Shown piece after piece: positions 19,639 through 28,240 of a stretch of 64,000 nucleotides of DNA (position 1 is the first letter of the stretch; each line of letters begins with the position of its first letter). A model generated the notes under the pieces. The model saw only the letters and a list, made by a program, of their open reading frames with translations. It was not told where the DNA came from and ran no database searches. The DNA lies in the NCBI RefSeq assembly GCF_014200175.1, contig NZ_JACHBD010000005.1:62001-126000 (forward strand), read 5' to 3'. This DNA is from Rhizobium lentis (GTDB lineage Bacteria; Pseudomonadota; Alphaproteobacteria; Rhizobiales; Rhizobiaceae). Made by a program: the position numbers and the translations under genes.

Positions 19639-20550
19639 CTATCGCTCGAACGGTTCGCCGAGCGAGGCGATGCCGTTGAGCTTGAGCAGGCGGCGATCCG
19701 CCGAAATGATGCCGAGCACGATGATCGTCACCAGATAGGGCAGGCATGCGAGCAGCTGCGAGGGGACGTCGAGCCCGGTCGCCTGGGCGGCGAGCCCCAT
19801 CAGCGATACGGCGCCGAACAGGCATGCCCCGAGAAAAATGCGGCCAGTCAGCCAGGTTCCGAAGACGACGAGCGCGATTGCAATCCAACCGCGGCCGGCA
19901 ATCATCCCGTCCGCCCAGAGCGGCGTGTAGATCGTCGCAGCATAGGCGCCCGCGAAGCCTGCCATCATGCCTCCGAATGCGACTGCGGCGAAGCGGATGG
20001 CGATGACCGGGTAGCCGATTGCATGCGCCGCTTTCGGGTTTTCCCCTATGGCGCGGATGATCAGACCGACCTTGCTATAGGCAAACATCGCCCAGATCGC
20101 GATGGTTGCGGCCAGCGAAAACCAGACGACAATATCCTGGACAAACAGTCCGCCGATGACGGGAAGATCGGAAAGGCCGGGAATGTCGATCTTCGGCAGA
20201 GCCCTGACCGTCAGGCTCTCGTAGCTCTTGCCGAACAGCGCCGACAGGCCCTGCCCGAGAATCCCGATGGCGAGCCCCGTGGCGACCTGATTAGCGTTGA
20301 AGCCCAACACGATGACCGCAAAGACCAGCGACAGCAGGGCGGCGCCGAGGCCGCCGGCGAGGAAAGCCAAAAAATGACCGCCGCCGTGATAGACGATAAT
20401 GAAGGCGATGACGGCGCCGAATGCCATCAGCCCCTCGACGCCAAGATTGAGAACCCCGGCGCGCTCGGCGACCAGTTCCCCGAGGGCTGCGAGGAGAAAG
20501 GGTGTCGCAGCCGCCAGCATTCCGGCGAGGATGAACTCGATGGCGTTCAC
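19639..20550 (-). CDS. Nucleoside/purine ABC permease (YufQ/NupC-type)
   Basis: 303 residues, highly hydrophobic, of the branched-chain-type permeases found in BMP-family importers. It contains LVAERAGVLNLGVEGLM near residue 25 and IRAIGENPKAAHAIG, both typical of the second BMP permease. It pairs with the preceding permease to form the inner-membrane channel. Its start overlaps that gene's stop by 4 bp. It is the last gene of the operon. Confidence 0.88.
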   Translation of the reverse strand: MNAIEFILAGMLAAATPFLLAALGELVAERAGVLNLGVEGLMAFGAVIAFIIVYHGGGHFLAFLAGGLGAALLSLVFAVIVLGFNANQVATGLAIGILGQGLSALFGKSYESLTVRALPKIDIPGLSDLPVIGGLFVQDIVVWFSLAATIAIWAMFAYSKVGLIIRAIGENPKAAHAIGYPVIAIRFAAVAFGGMMAGFAGAYAATIYTPLWADGMIAGRGWIAIALVVFGTWLTGRIFLGACLFGAVSLMGLAAQATGLDVPSQLLACLPYLVTIIVLGIISADRRLLKLNGIASLGEPFER

Positions 20551-21644
20551 GTCGCGCTCCTGGCTGCCGCCGGTCGCCAGGCAAGGCGGTAGCGCGTGAA
20601 GGCGATGGCGACCAGATAGGCGAGGAGCAGGCTGCCCTGGAAAACCCGGACGGCGGCAACCGGCAGATTGGCGGAGACCATTGCGTTGTCACCACCGATG
20701 TAAAGCGCCGCCATGACGATGGCTGAGATGATGATGCCGATCGGATGCAGCCCGCCGAGATAGGCGACGATGATTGCCGCATAGCCATATCCGGTGGAAA
20801 TAGAGCGCTGCAATTGACCGAGGGGGCCGGCGACCTCGGCCGCACCGGCAAGACCGGCTGCCGCGCCGCCGATCAGCAGGGAAAGCCAGATTGCCCGGCT
20901 TTCCCTGAATCCGGCGTAGCTCGCCGCCCGCGGCGCCAACCCGCCGACCTGCAATTTGTAGCCGATGAAGCTCTTCTGGATGAAGACCCAGGCGGCAATC
21001 GACAGGAGGAGGGCGAGAATGAGCGAGACATTGACGCGCGTTCCCTCGACCAGGTTCGGCACCATCGCGTCATACTGGAACATGACCGATTGCGGGAAGT
21101 TGAAGCCGTTCGGATCCTTCCACGGGCCGAGCAGCAGATAATTGAGGAGTTGCACGGCAACGAAGCTCAGCATCAGCGAAACGAGGATTTCATTGGCATT
21201 GAGCCTGACGCGCCAGAAGGCGGTGAGTGACGCCCAAAATGCGCCGCCTATCGTGCCGAGCAGCAGCATTGCCGGCCAGATCCATTGTCCTGTTGCGCCA
21301 GGCCACCAGATCGGAATGGCGGAGGCGAAGATCGCACCGAGGACGAATTGTCCTTCGGCACCGATATTGAACACCTTGGCGCGGAATCCAATTGCAAGCC
21401 CCTGCGCGATAAGGAGCAATGGCCCGGTCTTCAGGAGCACCTCGGAGAACGACGCCCACGAGACGAAGGGCTCGATCAGCATCGCATAGACGACCGCAGC
21501 CGGATCGCGGCCCATGACGACGTAAAGTCCGAGATTGAGAATGACGGTGATGATGAGGGCTATGGGCGGTGCCAGAAGGGTGGCGGCAAGCGATGCCCGC
21601 TCCCGGCGGACCAGCCTGGGCAGGCCGAGGAAGGTTCTGCTCAT
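20547..21644 (-). CDS. Nucleoside/purine ABC permease (YufP/NupB-type)
   Basis: 365 residues with about nine hydrophobic segments. The segment LAIGFRAKVFNIGAEGQFVL is diagnostic for the first permease of BMP-type importers. It overlaps the ATPase gene upstream and the second permease downstream by 4 bp each. Transported compounds in this class are nucleosides and related bases; the neighbouring deaminase gene supports purines here. Confidence 0.88.
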   Translation of the reverse strand: MSRTFLGLPRLVRRERASLAATLLAPPIALIITVILNLGLYVVMGRDPAAVVYAMLIEPFVSWASFSEVLLKTGPLLLIAQGLAIGFRAKVFNIGAEGQFVLGAIFASAIPIWWPGATGQWIWPAMLLLGTIGGAFWASLTAFWRVRLNANEILVSLMLSFVAVQLLNYLLLGPWKDPNGFNFPQSVMFQYDAMVPNLVEGTRVNVSLILALLLSIAAWVFIQKSFIGYKLQVGGLAPRAASYAGFRESRAIWLSLLIGGAAAGLAGAAEVAGPLGQLQRSISTGYGYAAIIVAYLGGLHPIGIIISAIVMAALYIGGDNAMVSANLPVAAVRVFQGSLLLAYLVAIAFTRYRLAWRPAAARSAT

Positions 21645-23161
21645 ACGGGGGCTTTCTCGCGATTCGGCTGGGCTCCGATCATATAACGGCCGATCTCTTC
21701 GGGCTTGGTGTCGCGCGTGACCAGCGGCGGGCTCAGCGTGCCGTGGTGCAGGACCTGGATGAAGTCGCAGAGTTCGAACAATTCCTCGAGCTCCTCGGAA
21801 ATGACGAGGATCGCCATGCCTTCATTGCGAAGACTGATGAGCCGCTTGCGGATTGCCGCGGCTGCACCAATATCGACGCCCCAGGTCGGCTGGGCCAGGA
21901 AAAGAAGCTTCGGCGCCAGCATGATTTCGCGCCCGACGATGAATTTCTGCAGGTTGCCGCCGGAAAGCGACCCGGCTTCCGCCTCGGGGCCGGGGGTGCG
22001 CACGTCATAATCGCGGATGCATTCACTGGCAAAGCTCTTCGCCCGTGTCTTGTCGAGCAGGCCGTGCCTGACAAGGTCGAGCGGATGGGCGGTCAGCAGG
22101 CTATTGAGACTAAGCGACATTTCGGGAACCGCACCGCGGCCGAGCCGGTCCTCCGGGACAAAAGCGAAGCCGAGCAGGCGGCGGGCGGCGGCGTCGAGCG
22201 TGCCGACATCTCGGCCCATCATGAAGATCTGGTCGCGCTGATCTCGCGGCAGGACGGTCTCGCCTGAAATCAGTGCTGCGAGCTCACTTTGGCCGTTCCC
22301 TGAAATCCCGGCAATGCCGAGGATTTCACCGGCGTGCACCGTCAGGCTGATGTTGGAGAGCGGTACGGCGAAAGGATCCACCCGGTAGTCGAGGCCGATA
22401 AGCTCCAACCGCTTTTCGCCCTCGGCCAAAGGCAGAGCAGGCATGGGGTTCGGCATGTCGCGTCCGATCATCATGCGCGCAAGTTCGTGGGCGTCATGCT
22501 CGCACGGATCGACATGACCGGTCACGCGACCGCCGCGCAGAATCGTCGCCTGATCGCAGAGCGATTGGATCTCTTCCAGCTTGTGGGAGATGAAAAGGAT
22601 GGATACGCCGCCGTCGCGCAGCCGGCGCAATGTTTCGAAGAGTTTTTCCACCGCCTGCGGCGGCAGCACCGACGTCGGCTCGTCGAGGATCAGCAGTTTC
22701 AGATTGGTCATCAGGCAGCGAATGATTTCCACCCGCTGCCTTTCGCCGACGGAAAGCGAATGCACATGGGCGAAAGGATCGACCTCGAGACTGAACTCGC
22801 GCCCGAGCTTGCGAACCCGCTCGGCAAGCTCGCTCTTCTTGCCGGACACGATCAGGCGGATATTCTCGACGACCGTCAGACTCTCGAACAGCGAGAAATG
22901 CTGGAAGACCATGCCAATGCCGGCGCGCCTTGCCTCTGCGGGCGAGGCAAGGCTGAGGGGCTGCCCATTCCAGGCGACCGTGCCGCTGTCCGGCTGCTCG
23001 ACGCCATAGATCAGCTTCATCAGCGTCGATTTGCCAGCCCCGTTTTCTCCGAGGATGGCATGGATCGAGCCGGCCGCGACGTCGAGGTCGATCTGCCGAT
23101 TGGCATGGACCTGACCGTAGCTTTTGGAAATGCCGCGCAGCGACAGAAGCGGGTTTACCAT
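21641..23161 (-). CDS. Nucleoside/purine ABC importer ATPase, two ABC domains
   Basis: 506 residues with two ABC modules in tandem, as in RbsA- and YufO-like proteins. The first has Walker A GENGAGKST, signature LSVGERQRVEI and Walker B LLILDEPTSVLPP. The second is degenerate at Walker A (ISGNGQSEL) but keeps the signature LSGGNLQK, and its Walker B site reads LFLAQPTWGVD, with Ala-Gln in place of the usual Asp/Ala-Glu. The first site is thus the more likely catalytic one. It drives the two BMP-type permeases. Confidence 0.9.
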   Translation of the reverse strand: MVNPLLSLRGISKSYGQVHANRQIDLDVAAGSIHAILGENGAGKSTLMKLIYGVEQPDSGTVAWNGQPLSLASPAEARRAGIGMVFQHFSLFESLTVVENIRLIVSGKKSELAERVRKLGREFSLEVDPFAHVHSLSVGERQRVEIIRCLMTNLKLLILDEPTSVLPPQAVEKLFETLRRLRDGGVSILFISHKLEEIQSLCDQATILRGGRVTGHVDPCEHDAHELARMMIGRDMPNPMPALPLAEGEKRLELIGLDYRVDPFAVPLSNISLTVHAGEILGIAGISGNGQSELAALISGETVLPRDQRDQIFMMGRDVGTLDAAARRLLGFAFVPEDRLGRGAVPEMSLSLNSLLTAHPLDLVRHGLLDKTRAKSFASECIRDYDVRTPGPEAEAGSLSGGNLQKFIVGREIMLAPKLLFLAQPTWGVDIGAAAAIRKRLISLRNEGMAILVISEELEELFELCDFIQVLHHGTLSPPLVTRDTKPEEIGRYMIGAQPNREKAPV

Positions 23162-23164
23162 GGC

Positions 23165-24265
23165 TTACTTCGGCAACGGCGTCGTCACACCCTTGACGTG
23201 CCAATTCATAGCGACGATCTCAGCGTCCGCCAGCGTGGCACCGGAAGCGACGCCTTCACTGCCGTCAGCCTTGGTAATCGGGCCGGTGAATGGCGAGAAG
23301 CTGCCATCGGCGATCTTCGCCTCGATTTCCTTGATCTTGGTCATCGTATCGGCCGGAATGGCCGGGTTCCAGTCGACGACTTCGACCACCTTGTCGGCGA
23401 CGCCGAGGAAGGTATTGGCGCCCTTGAAGGTGCCGGCAAGATGCGCGTCGACCGACGCCTTGAAAAACGGCGACCAGTCAGTGGCGACGCAGCCGAGATA
23501 GGTCTTCTCGGCGTATTTCTTCATTGAGGAATTGAGATTGAAGGCATAGATGCCGGCGTCCTCACAGGCCGAGATCACCGAAGGCGTATCCTGCGCATTC
23601 GAGAAGATCACGTCGCAGCCTTGCGAGATCAGCGCCTTGGCGGCTTCCTGCTCCTTGGCCGGATCGAACCAGGAATTGACCCAGACGACAGACACTTCGA
23701 TATCCGGCTTGACGGCCTGTGCGCCGAGCGTGAAGGCATTGACGGAGGTGATCAGCTCGGGAATCGCGAAGGCCGAAACCGAGCCTAGCTTGCCGGTCTT
23801 GGAAACGGCCGCCGCCGCCATGCCGAGCAAATAAGTTCCTTGGAAATATTTGGCGGCGAAGGGCGAGAAATTCGGCGCGACCTGGAAGCCTGAAGCATGC
23901 AGGACGGTCACCTTGGGGTTACGACGGGCAATCTGCAGCGCGCCGTTCTGATAGCCGAAGGAGCCGGCGATCAGGAAATGATTTCCGTCGGCGACCGTCT
24001 TGTTCATGATTCGGTCGGCATCCGGGCCTTCGGCGATGTTCTCGATGATCGTGACCTTCACCTTGTCGCCGTAAGCGGCCTTGATCGGGTCGATGCCGGC
24101 GGCAAGCGCATGGCCCCAGCCGACGTCGCCGACCGGCGAGGGAACGACGAGGGCAATGCCGAGCGGTTCGTCGGCGGCAGCCACGGAGCGGCCGGCAAAA
24201 GCCGTCGCGAGACCGGCAGCCGCTGCGCTCTTCATGAGTGTTCTGCGGGTGAGATCGTTGGACAT
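23165..24265 (-). CDS. BMP-family periplasmic binding protein (nucleoside/purine)
   Basis: 366 residues of the BMP (Med/PnrA) family: GIALVVPSPVGDVGWGHALA near the N-terminus, then a stretch with LIAGSFGYQ and KVTVLHASGF. It begins MSNDLTRRTLMKSAAAAG, with a twin-Arg motif RRTLMK and a hydrophobic run ending near VAAA, so Tat export is likely. I chose the ATG at 24265, preceded by AGGGGA, instead of the long upstream extension of the frame. The gene lies 20 bp after the deaminase gene and 3 bp before the ATPase gene. Confidence 0.88.
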   Translation of the reverse strand: MSNDLTRRTLMKSAAAAGLATAFAGRSVAAADEPLGIALVVPSPVGDVGWGHALAAGIDPIKAAYGDKVKVTIIENIAEGPDADRIMNKTVADGNHFLIAGSFGYQNGALQIARRNPKVTVLHASGFQVAPNFSPFAAKYFQGTYLLGMAAAAVSKTGKLGSVSAFAIPELITSVNAFTLGAQAVKPDIEVSVVWVNSWFDPAKEQEAAKALISQGCDVIFSNAQDTPSVISACEDAGIYAFNLNSSMKKYAEKTYLGCVATDWSPFFKASVDAHLAGTFKGANTFLGVADKVVEVVDWNPAIPADTMTKIKEIEAKIADGSFSPFTGPITKADGSEGVASGATLADAEIVAMNWHVKGVTTPLPK

Positions 24266-24285
24266 GTCAGTTCCCCTTTTGGTTT

Positions 24286-25665
24286 TCAAAATTTCACTGT
24301 CTCGAGCGCCGCTTCCGCGGCGGCGAAAAGCTTGGCCTCTTCGAGCCCGATAAATTCGCCGGCCTGCCAGACGATGCGCCCGTTGATCATGGTCAGATCG
24401 GTCGGCATGCCGATCCCGACCTTGGCAATAAGGCTCAACGGATCGTGGCGCGTGCCGACATAATCCATCCGCCGCGTATCGACCGCGAAGAGGTCGGCGG
24501 CCATGCCGGGAGCAAGCCGGCCGATATCGCTGCGGCCTAGCAGACTTGCGCCGCCCGTGGTCGCATAGTTCAGGAAATCCACCGGCGCGGGAACCGAATG
24601 AGCCCGCGTCGATGCCGTCAGGCATTGCAGCATATAGGCAGAGTGGATGCAGTGCATGAGGTTGGAGTTGTCGTTTGAAGCTGCACCATCACAACCGAGC
24701 CCAATGCGCAGGCCGAAATCCGCCATCGCAGGAATGTCCGTCACTTCGGCGCCGACCAGATAGACCGGCTCCGGGCAATGCGAGACACCCGTGCCGCTTG
24801 CCGCCAGCTTGCGCAATTCCTCGTGTGTCAACTCCCAGCAGTGAGCATAATAGGTGTCAGGCCCGGCAAAGCCGAGTTCGGCGCAATAGTCGACTGTACG
24901 CATGCCGTACCGGGCTTCGATGACGGGGCTTTCGCCTTCACCGACATGCGTGTGCAATTGGACGCCGCGATCACGGGCGAGCGCGACCGACTCGACGAAG
25001 GTCTCGCGATAGCAATTGACCGGCTGGCAGGGGGCGACGACCACCTGCCGCATGCTGAAGGCGCCAGCATCGTGATAGCTGTCGATCAGCCGGGCGCAAT
25101 CGGCGATGAATTCGTCCGTCGTTTCCAGCATGGCGTCCGGGATCGTCGACCCCTCGGACTTCGGCAGTGTGTTGCCGCCGCGTCCTGCGTGGAAACGCAT
25201 GCCGAGAAGTTCGGCCGCCTCGAATTGGCGATCGATCAGGCGCTTTCCGGCATGCCTGGGGAAACAATATTGATGGTCGAAGGCCGTGGTGCAGCCATGC
25301 TTGATCATCTCGGCCATGGCCGTGACCGACGAATGGTAGAAGCAATCCTCGTTCAGCCGCGAGAAGATCGGATAGATGCGATCGAGCCACTCGATCACGG
25401 AGAGCTTCGTCCAGTCGAGATCTGCCCGGTTACGCACGAAGCATTGAAAGAAGTGGTGATGGGTATTGACGAGGCCTGGATAGACAAACCAGCCGGATGC
25501 ATCCTGGATGATCGTATCGGCCGGCAGCGCCTCTTGCGGCAGGTTCTCACCGATCGCCTGGATTGCCGGACCCCTGGTCAGCAGATCCGCATTGCGGCGC
25601 ACGGTTGGCCCATTGCCTTCGTCGACAATGATGGCTGCGCAGTTTTTCAGGAGGTAGCCGGCCAT
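24286..25665 (-). CDS. Amidohydrolase, probable 8-oxoguanine deaminase
   Basis: 459 residues of the TrzA/AtzA/SsnA-type amidohydrolases. Metal ligands are visible as NTHHHFF (H69, H71), HTHVGEG, HCWELT and LGCDGAASND. The THHHF start and overall layout resemble the Pseudomonas 8-oxoguanine/isocytosine deaminases. 8-Oxoguanine would be turned into urate and ammonia, feeding purine breakdown. A GGAGAAG site precedes the ATG. It lies one base after the GST-like gene and directly before a purine-type importer. Guanine or methylthioadenosine deaminases are alternatives, but the context favours an oxidised or substituted purine. Confidence 0.75.
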   Translation of the reverse strand: MAGYLLKNCAAIIVDEGNGPTVRRNADLLTRGPAIQAIGENLPQEALPADTIIQDASGWFVYPGLVNTHHHFFQCFVRNRADLDWTKLSVIEWLDRIYPIFSRLNEDCFYHSSVTAMAEMIKHGCTTAFDHQYCFPRHAGKRLIDRQFEAAELLGMRFHAGRGGNTLPKSEGSTIPDAMLETTDEFIADCARLIDSYHDAGAFSMRQVVVAPCQPVNCYRETFVESVALARDRGVQLHTHVGEGESPVIEARYGMRTVDYCAELGFAGPDTYYAHCWELTHEELRKLAASGTGVSHCPEPVYLVGAEVTDIPAMADFGLRIGLGCDGAASNDNSNLMHCIHSAYMLQCLTASTRAHSVPAPVDFLNYATTGGASLLGRSDIGRLAPGMAADLFAVDTRRMDYVGTRHDPLSLIAKVGIGMPTDLTMINGRIVWQAGEFIGLEEAKLFAAAEAALETVKF

Positions 25666-25666
25666 C

Positions 25667-26326
25667 TCACTTCTCCAAACCGGCCGGATGAGGATCGGGC
25701 TTCAACTCGTGCAGGCGGTGGATGCCGGGCATTTCGATGAAACCCTCAAGGCTGCGGATGGCGCGCAGCCAGAGCCGGATGTTCGGATAAGGATCGAGCG
25801 ATATGCCGCCATCAGGCGCCAACGCCACATAGGGGAAGCAGGCGATGTCGGCGATGGTCGCGCGGTTCGATATCAGGAACCGCATGTCTCGGAGCCGCTG
25901 CTCGAAAAGGCCCGCCTCCAGCTCGCGCAGCGCAGCGACCCCCTGTGCCTGCAGGGCCTCAATATTGCCGGGGCGCAAAAGCATCTGATGCAGCCGTGCG
26001 CCGCCAAGACTGGCCGTCAGCCGGTGTGAAAAAGAGAGCCATTGCTGCAGGCGCGCCGTTTCCTGCGGCGCGCTCGCGCCCAACCATTCCGGCCCGCTCC
26101 GGGCGGCGAGATAAGCAAGGATGGCTGAAGATTCCGTCAGGACGAGGTCGCCATCCTCAAGGATCGGTATTGAGCCTGCCGGATTGAGGGCCAGAAGTTC
26201 AGGGCCCCGATGCTCGGCACCCGGATGGAAGTCGACCGGCCGGATGTCCAGCTTGACGCCAAGGATCGCAGCCATCAGGCGGATCTTGTAGCAGCTCGGC
26301 GAAAGGATGTAGTCGTAGAGCTTCAT
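25667..26326 (-). CDS. GST-like protein, possible oxygenase partner (NdmE-like)
   Basis: 219 residues. The N-terminal thioredoxin-like domain has LSPSCYKIRLM (candidate thiol-site region), NPAGSIPIL (cis-Pro loop) and TESSAIL (glutathione gamma-Glu site); an all-helical C-terminal domain follows. It overlaps the oxygenase catalytic gene by 4 bp. In Pseudomonas putida CBB5, a GST homologue, NdmE, forms a structural complex with the Rieske-less oxygenase NdmC and NdmD in methylxanthine N7-demethylation. The same three parts are adjacent here, so a structural rather than catalytic role is proposed. Ordinary glutathione conjugation remains possible. Confidence 0.8.
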   Translation of the reverse strand: MKLYDYILSPSCYKIRLMAAILGVKLDIRPVDFHPGAEHRGPELLALNPAGSIPILEDGDLVLTESSAILAYLAARSGPEWLGASAPQETARLQQWLSFSHRLTASLGGARLHQMLLRPGNIEALQAQGVAALRELEAGLFEQRLRDMRFLISNRATIADIACFPYVALAPDGGISLDPYPNIRLWLRAIRSLEGFIEMPGIHRLHELKPDPHPAGLEK

Positions 26327-27171
26327 TGTGCGACCAGCTGCGCGCCATAGAGATAGTTATGGCGCTTCAGCCAGCGCCGGTAAGCGATCGATGTCATGTC
26401 GGCCCGGGTCGGAATTTCCATGCCGGGATCGAGCGGCAGAAGCGCCGGGATCTGGTTTTCGAGGATCGACCGATCCTGCAGGAAAATCATCTGCTGAAAA
26501 TGGATGAGGTCTGTCATTGGCGTCACATCGTCGAAGAGGGCCATCCACGGCCACACGTCGCAAAGATCTTCCGCAAGCGGCTGGACGAACAGGGCAATGA
26601 CATCCCATTCCGTCGGGCGGGGAGGGCAGGTCTTGTACAGCACCGAGCAGGTCGGAGCCGGCACGCGGTACATATATTCAGTGGTTATCCCGCCGATCGC
26701 CGACTTTGCCGCCTGCGGCTGGTAGAATTTCACCTGCGTCGCCCAGACTTCATCCACCGCCTCGCGGATCTCGACCTTATAACTTTCGACTTCCGTGTGC
26801 GGCTCGGCGCCGAGTATATCCGTGTGGACGAAGGGAAAATGTGCGATGTCGAGGAAGTTCTCGACCGCTCTCAGCGGCGAACAGCGTACCCGTATGACGC
26901 CGACATCGACAAAGCGGCGGCCGGGTTGATCGGCCTCGGGAATGGCAAACAGCTCCTTGGCGGGGTTGCCGAGAGAAGACCAGACATGGCCGTAGCGGAC
27001 GCGGACGGGCAGGGCGCGTCCACTGCTCGATCTAACTTGCGCCGCGCCGTCAGGCGTGCGCGTCACCTCTATGGGCTCGCCCATCAAAGCGGTTTTGCTT
27101 CCCGCCTCGGTGAGCCGACTGAAGAGGCCGACCGGGTACCATTCATCGATCATCGCGCCGGCTCCCGTCAT
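26323..27171 (-). CDS. Rieske-less oxygenase catalytic subunit (NdmC-like)
   Basis: 282 residues. Residues 105-116 give NFLDIAHFPFVH, the mononuclear-iron motif of Rieske oxygenases (H111, H116). The ~100 residues before it look like a shrunken Rieske domain (DEWYPVGL..., then RYGHVWSSLG) but contain no CxH...CxxH, so no 2Fe-2S cluster can bind. Electrons must come from a separate protein, evidently the Rieske protein encoded just upstream. I chose the ATG at 27171, which overlaps the upstream stop by 4 bp; the longer open frame is out-of-frame overlap with the Rieske gene. Confidence 0.8.
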   Translation of the reverse strand: MTGAGAMIDEWYPVGLFSRLTEAGSKTALMGEPIEVTRTPDGAAQVRSSSGRALPVRVRYGHVWSSLGNPAKELFAIPEADQPGRRFVDVGVIRVRCSPLRAVENFLDIAHFPFVHTDILGAEPHTEVESYKVEIREAVDEVWATQVKFYQPQAAKSAIGGITTEYMYRVPAPTCSVLYKTCPPRPTEWDVIALFVQPLAEDLCDVWPWMALFDDVTPMTDLIHFQQMIFLQDRSILENQIPALLPLDPGMEIPTRADMTSIAYRRWLKRHNYLYGAQLVAQ

Positions 27172-27809
27172 GCGACAGCCTTTCGGTCTGTTTCCGCCCG
27201 GCGGCGCAAGGCCTCGGCGATGCGCGACGCCATGAGCCGATCGGCGACATTGCGACCCTGCTCGACAAGGACGTGAACGAGCGTGCGCCCGATCTGCGCT
27301 GTCGGGAGCAGCCGCACCCACGGACAATCGGCAATGCCGATCAGCCCGTCCGCATCGGCTTTTCCGCCGGCTGCCGCCTCGATCGCTGCAATATCAGCCT
27401 CCAGCGTCAGCGAACGGAGGGGAACGAGATGGTCGAGGCGCGGCGGCCGGGCCGTTGGTTCGCCCACTGCCACCCAAATAATGCCATCCAATTCTTCGAC
27501 CTGCTGAACGGCCACACGGATCGTCTCCGGCGGCACGAGGTCGGGATGAGCCGGGATGCGGATGCATCCTCCCGCCGGAGAGTAGCTCCAGCCGTGATAG
27601 ATACAGGAGAGCGCCTCGCCCCGCACGAAGCCATGAGACAATCGCATGCCACGGTGCGGACAGCGGTCGGATGATGCCGATAGACGCCCGGACTGACTGC
27701 GCCAGAGAGCAATCGCTCCCGCCGGGGTCCAGGCCGGTATGACAGTTGCCGGCGGCAAATCGGCAGAAAGCGCGACAGGCGTCCATGAGCCGGTCGTATC
27801 AGAGAACAT
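27168..27809 (-). CDS. Rieske 2Fe-2S protein with extra C-terminal domain
   Basis: 213 residues. The Rieske ligands are clear: C50 and H52 in RCPHRG, and C69 and H72 in CIYHGW. After the Rieske domain (to about residue 115) there are ~95 residues of unknown type, without FMN, FAD or NAD motifs. It is first in the eight-gene operon and coupled by a 4-bp overlap to the Rieske-less catalytic subunit, so it probably supplies electrons to it. A flavin reductase is not visible nearby and must be encoded elsewhere. Confidence 0.83.
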   Translation of the reverse strand: MFSDTTGSWTPVALSADLPPATVIPAWTPAGAIALWRSQSGRLSASSDRCPHRGMRLSHGFVRGEALSCIYHGWSYSPAGGCIRIPAHPDLVPPETIRVAVQQVEELDGIIWVAVGEPTARPPRLDHLVPLRSLTLEADIAAIEAAAGGKADADGLIGIADCPWVRLLPTAQIGRTLVHVLVEQGRNVADRLMASRIAEALRRRAETDRKAVA

Positions 27810-27943
27810 GACCTATACTTCCTCAATTTACCAATGCTTTAGAGCCGCTGGCCACACATTGCTGACGAGGTTGCAATCTTCGTTTTCAGAAGCTTGCATA
27901 AAAGATTCGCATTGGCAACAATGATTAAATAAAGTGCATGCGA

Positions 27944-28240
27944 TCAATGCTGAGCAGGTTGCAGCGTGTCGGAGGGATCTACAATTTTGCGCTGAATCTC
28001 GTCGACCCAGACATCGATCGGTCCGAGCGAACAGCCCATTTCCAGCATGTCGATCAGTTCCGCAGGCCCCGCCACCTCGAACTCTATCCTGCCGGCGTCG
28101 GCGTAAAAGAAATGCTGGGAAAGGCCGAGCTTGTCGGCATGGCGGCGAATCCACGGGACGAAAGAGGCGGCATTGACGTCGCCAACGATCGTGATCCGTT
28201 CCCGCAACTCGCCCTGGCGTGATGGTCTCATGGATTGCAC
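27944..28240 (-). CDS. Acylphosphatase-like protein lacking catalytic residues
   Basis: 98 residues with the acylphosphatase fold pattern: ITIVGDVNAASFVPWIRRHA, then DKLGL, then GRIEFEVAG. In active enzymes the first stretch reads VQGVGFR, with a catalytic Arg, and an Asn follows the LGL segment; here the Arg position is Val and the Asn position falls in FFYADAG. It therefore cannot hydrolyse acylphosphates by the known mechanism and may bind a ligand. The GTG at 28240 has AGGAAA close upstream; an in-frame ATG lies at 28231. It is on the same strand as the purine operon, about 135 bp before it. Confidence 0.6.
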   Translation of the reverse strand: MQSMRPSRQGELRERITIVGDVNAASFVPWIRRHADKLGLSQHFFYADAGRIEFEVAGPAELIDMLEMGCSLGPIDVWVDEIQRKIVDPSDTLQPAQH

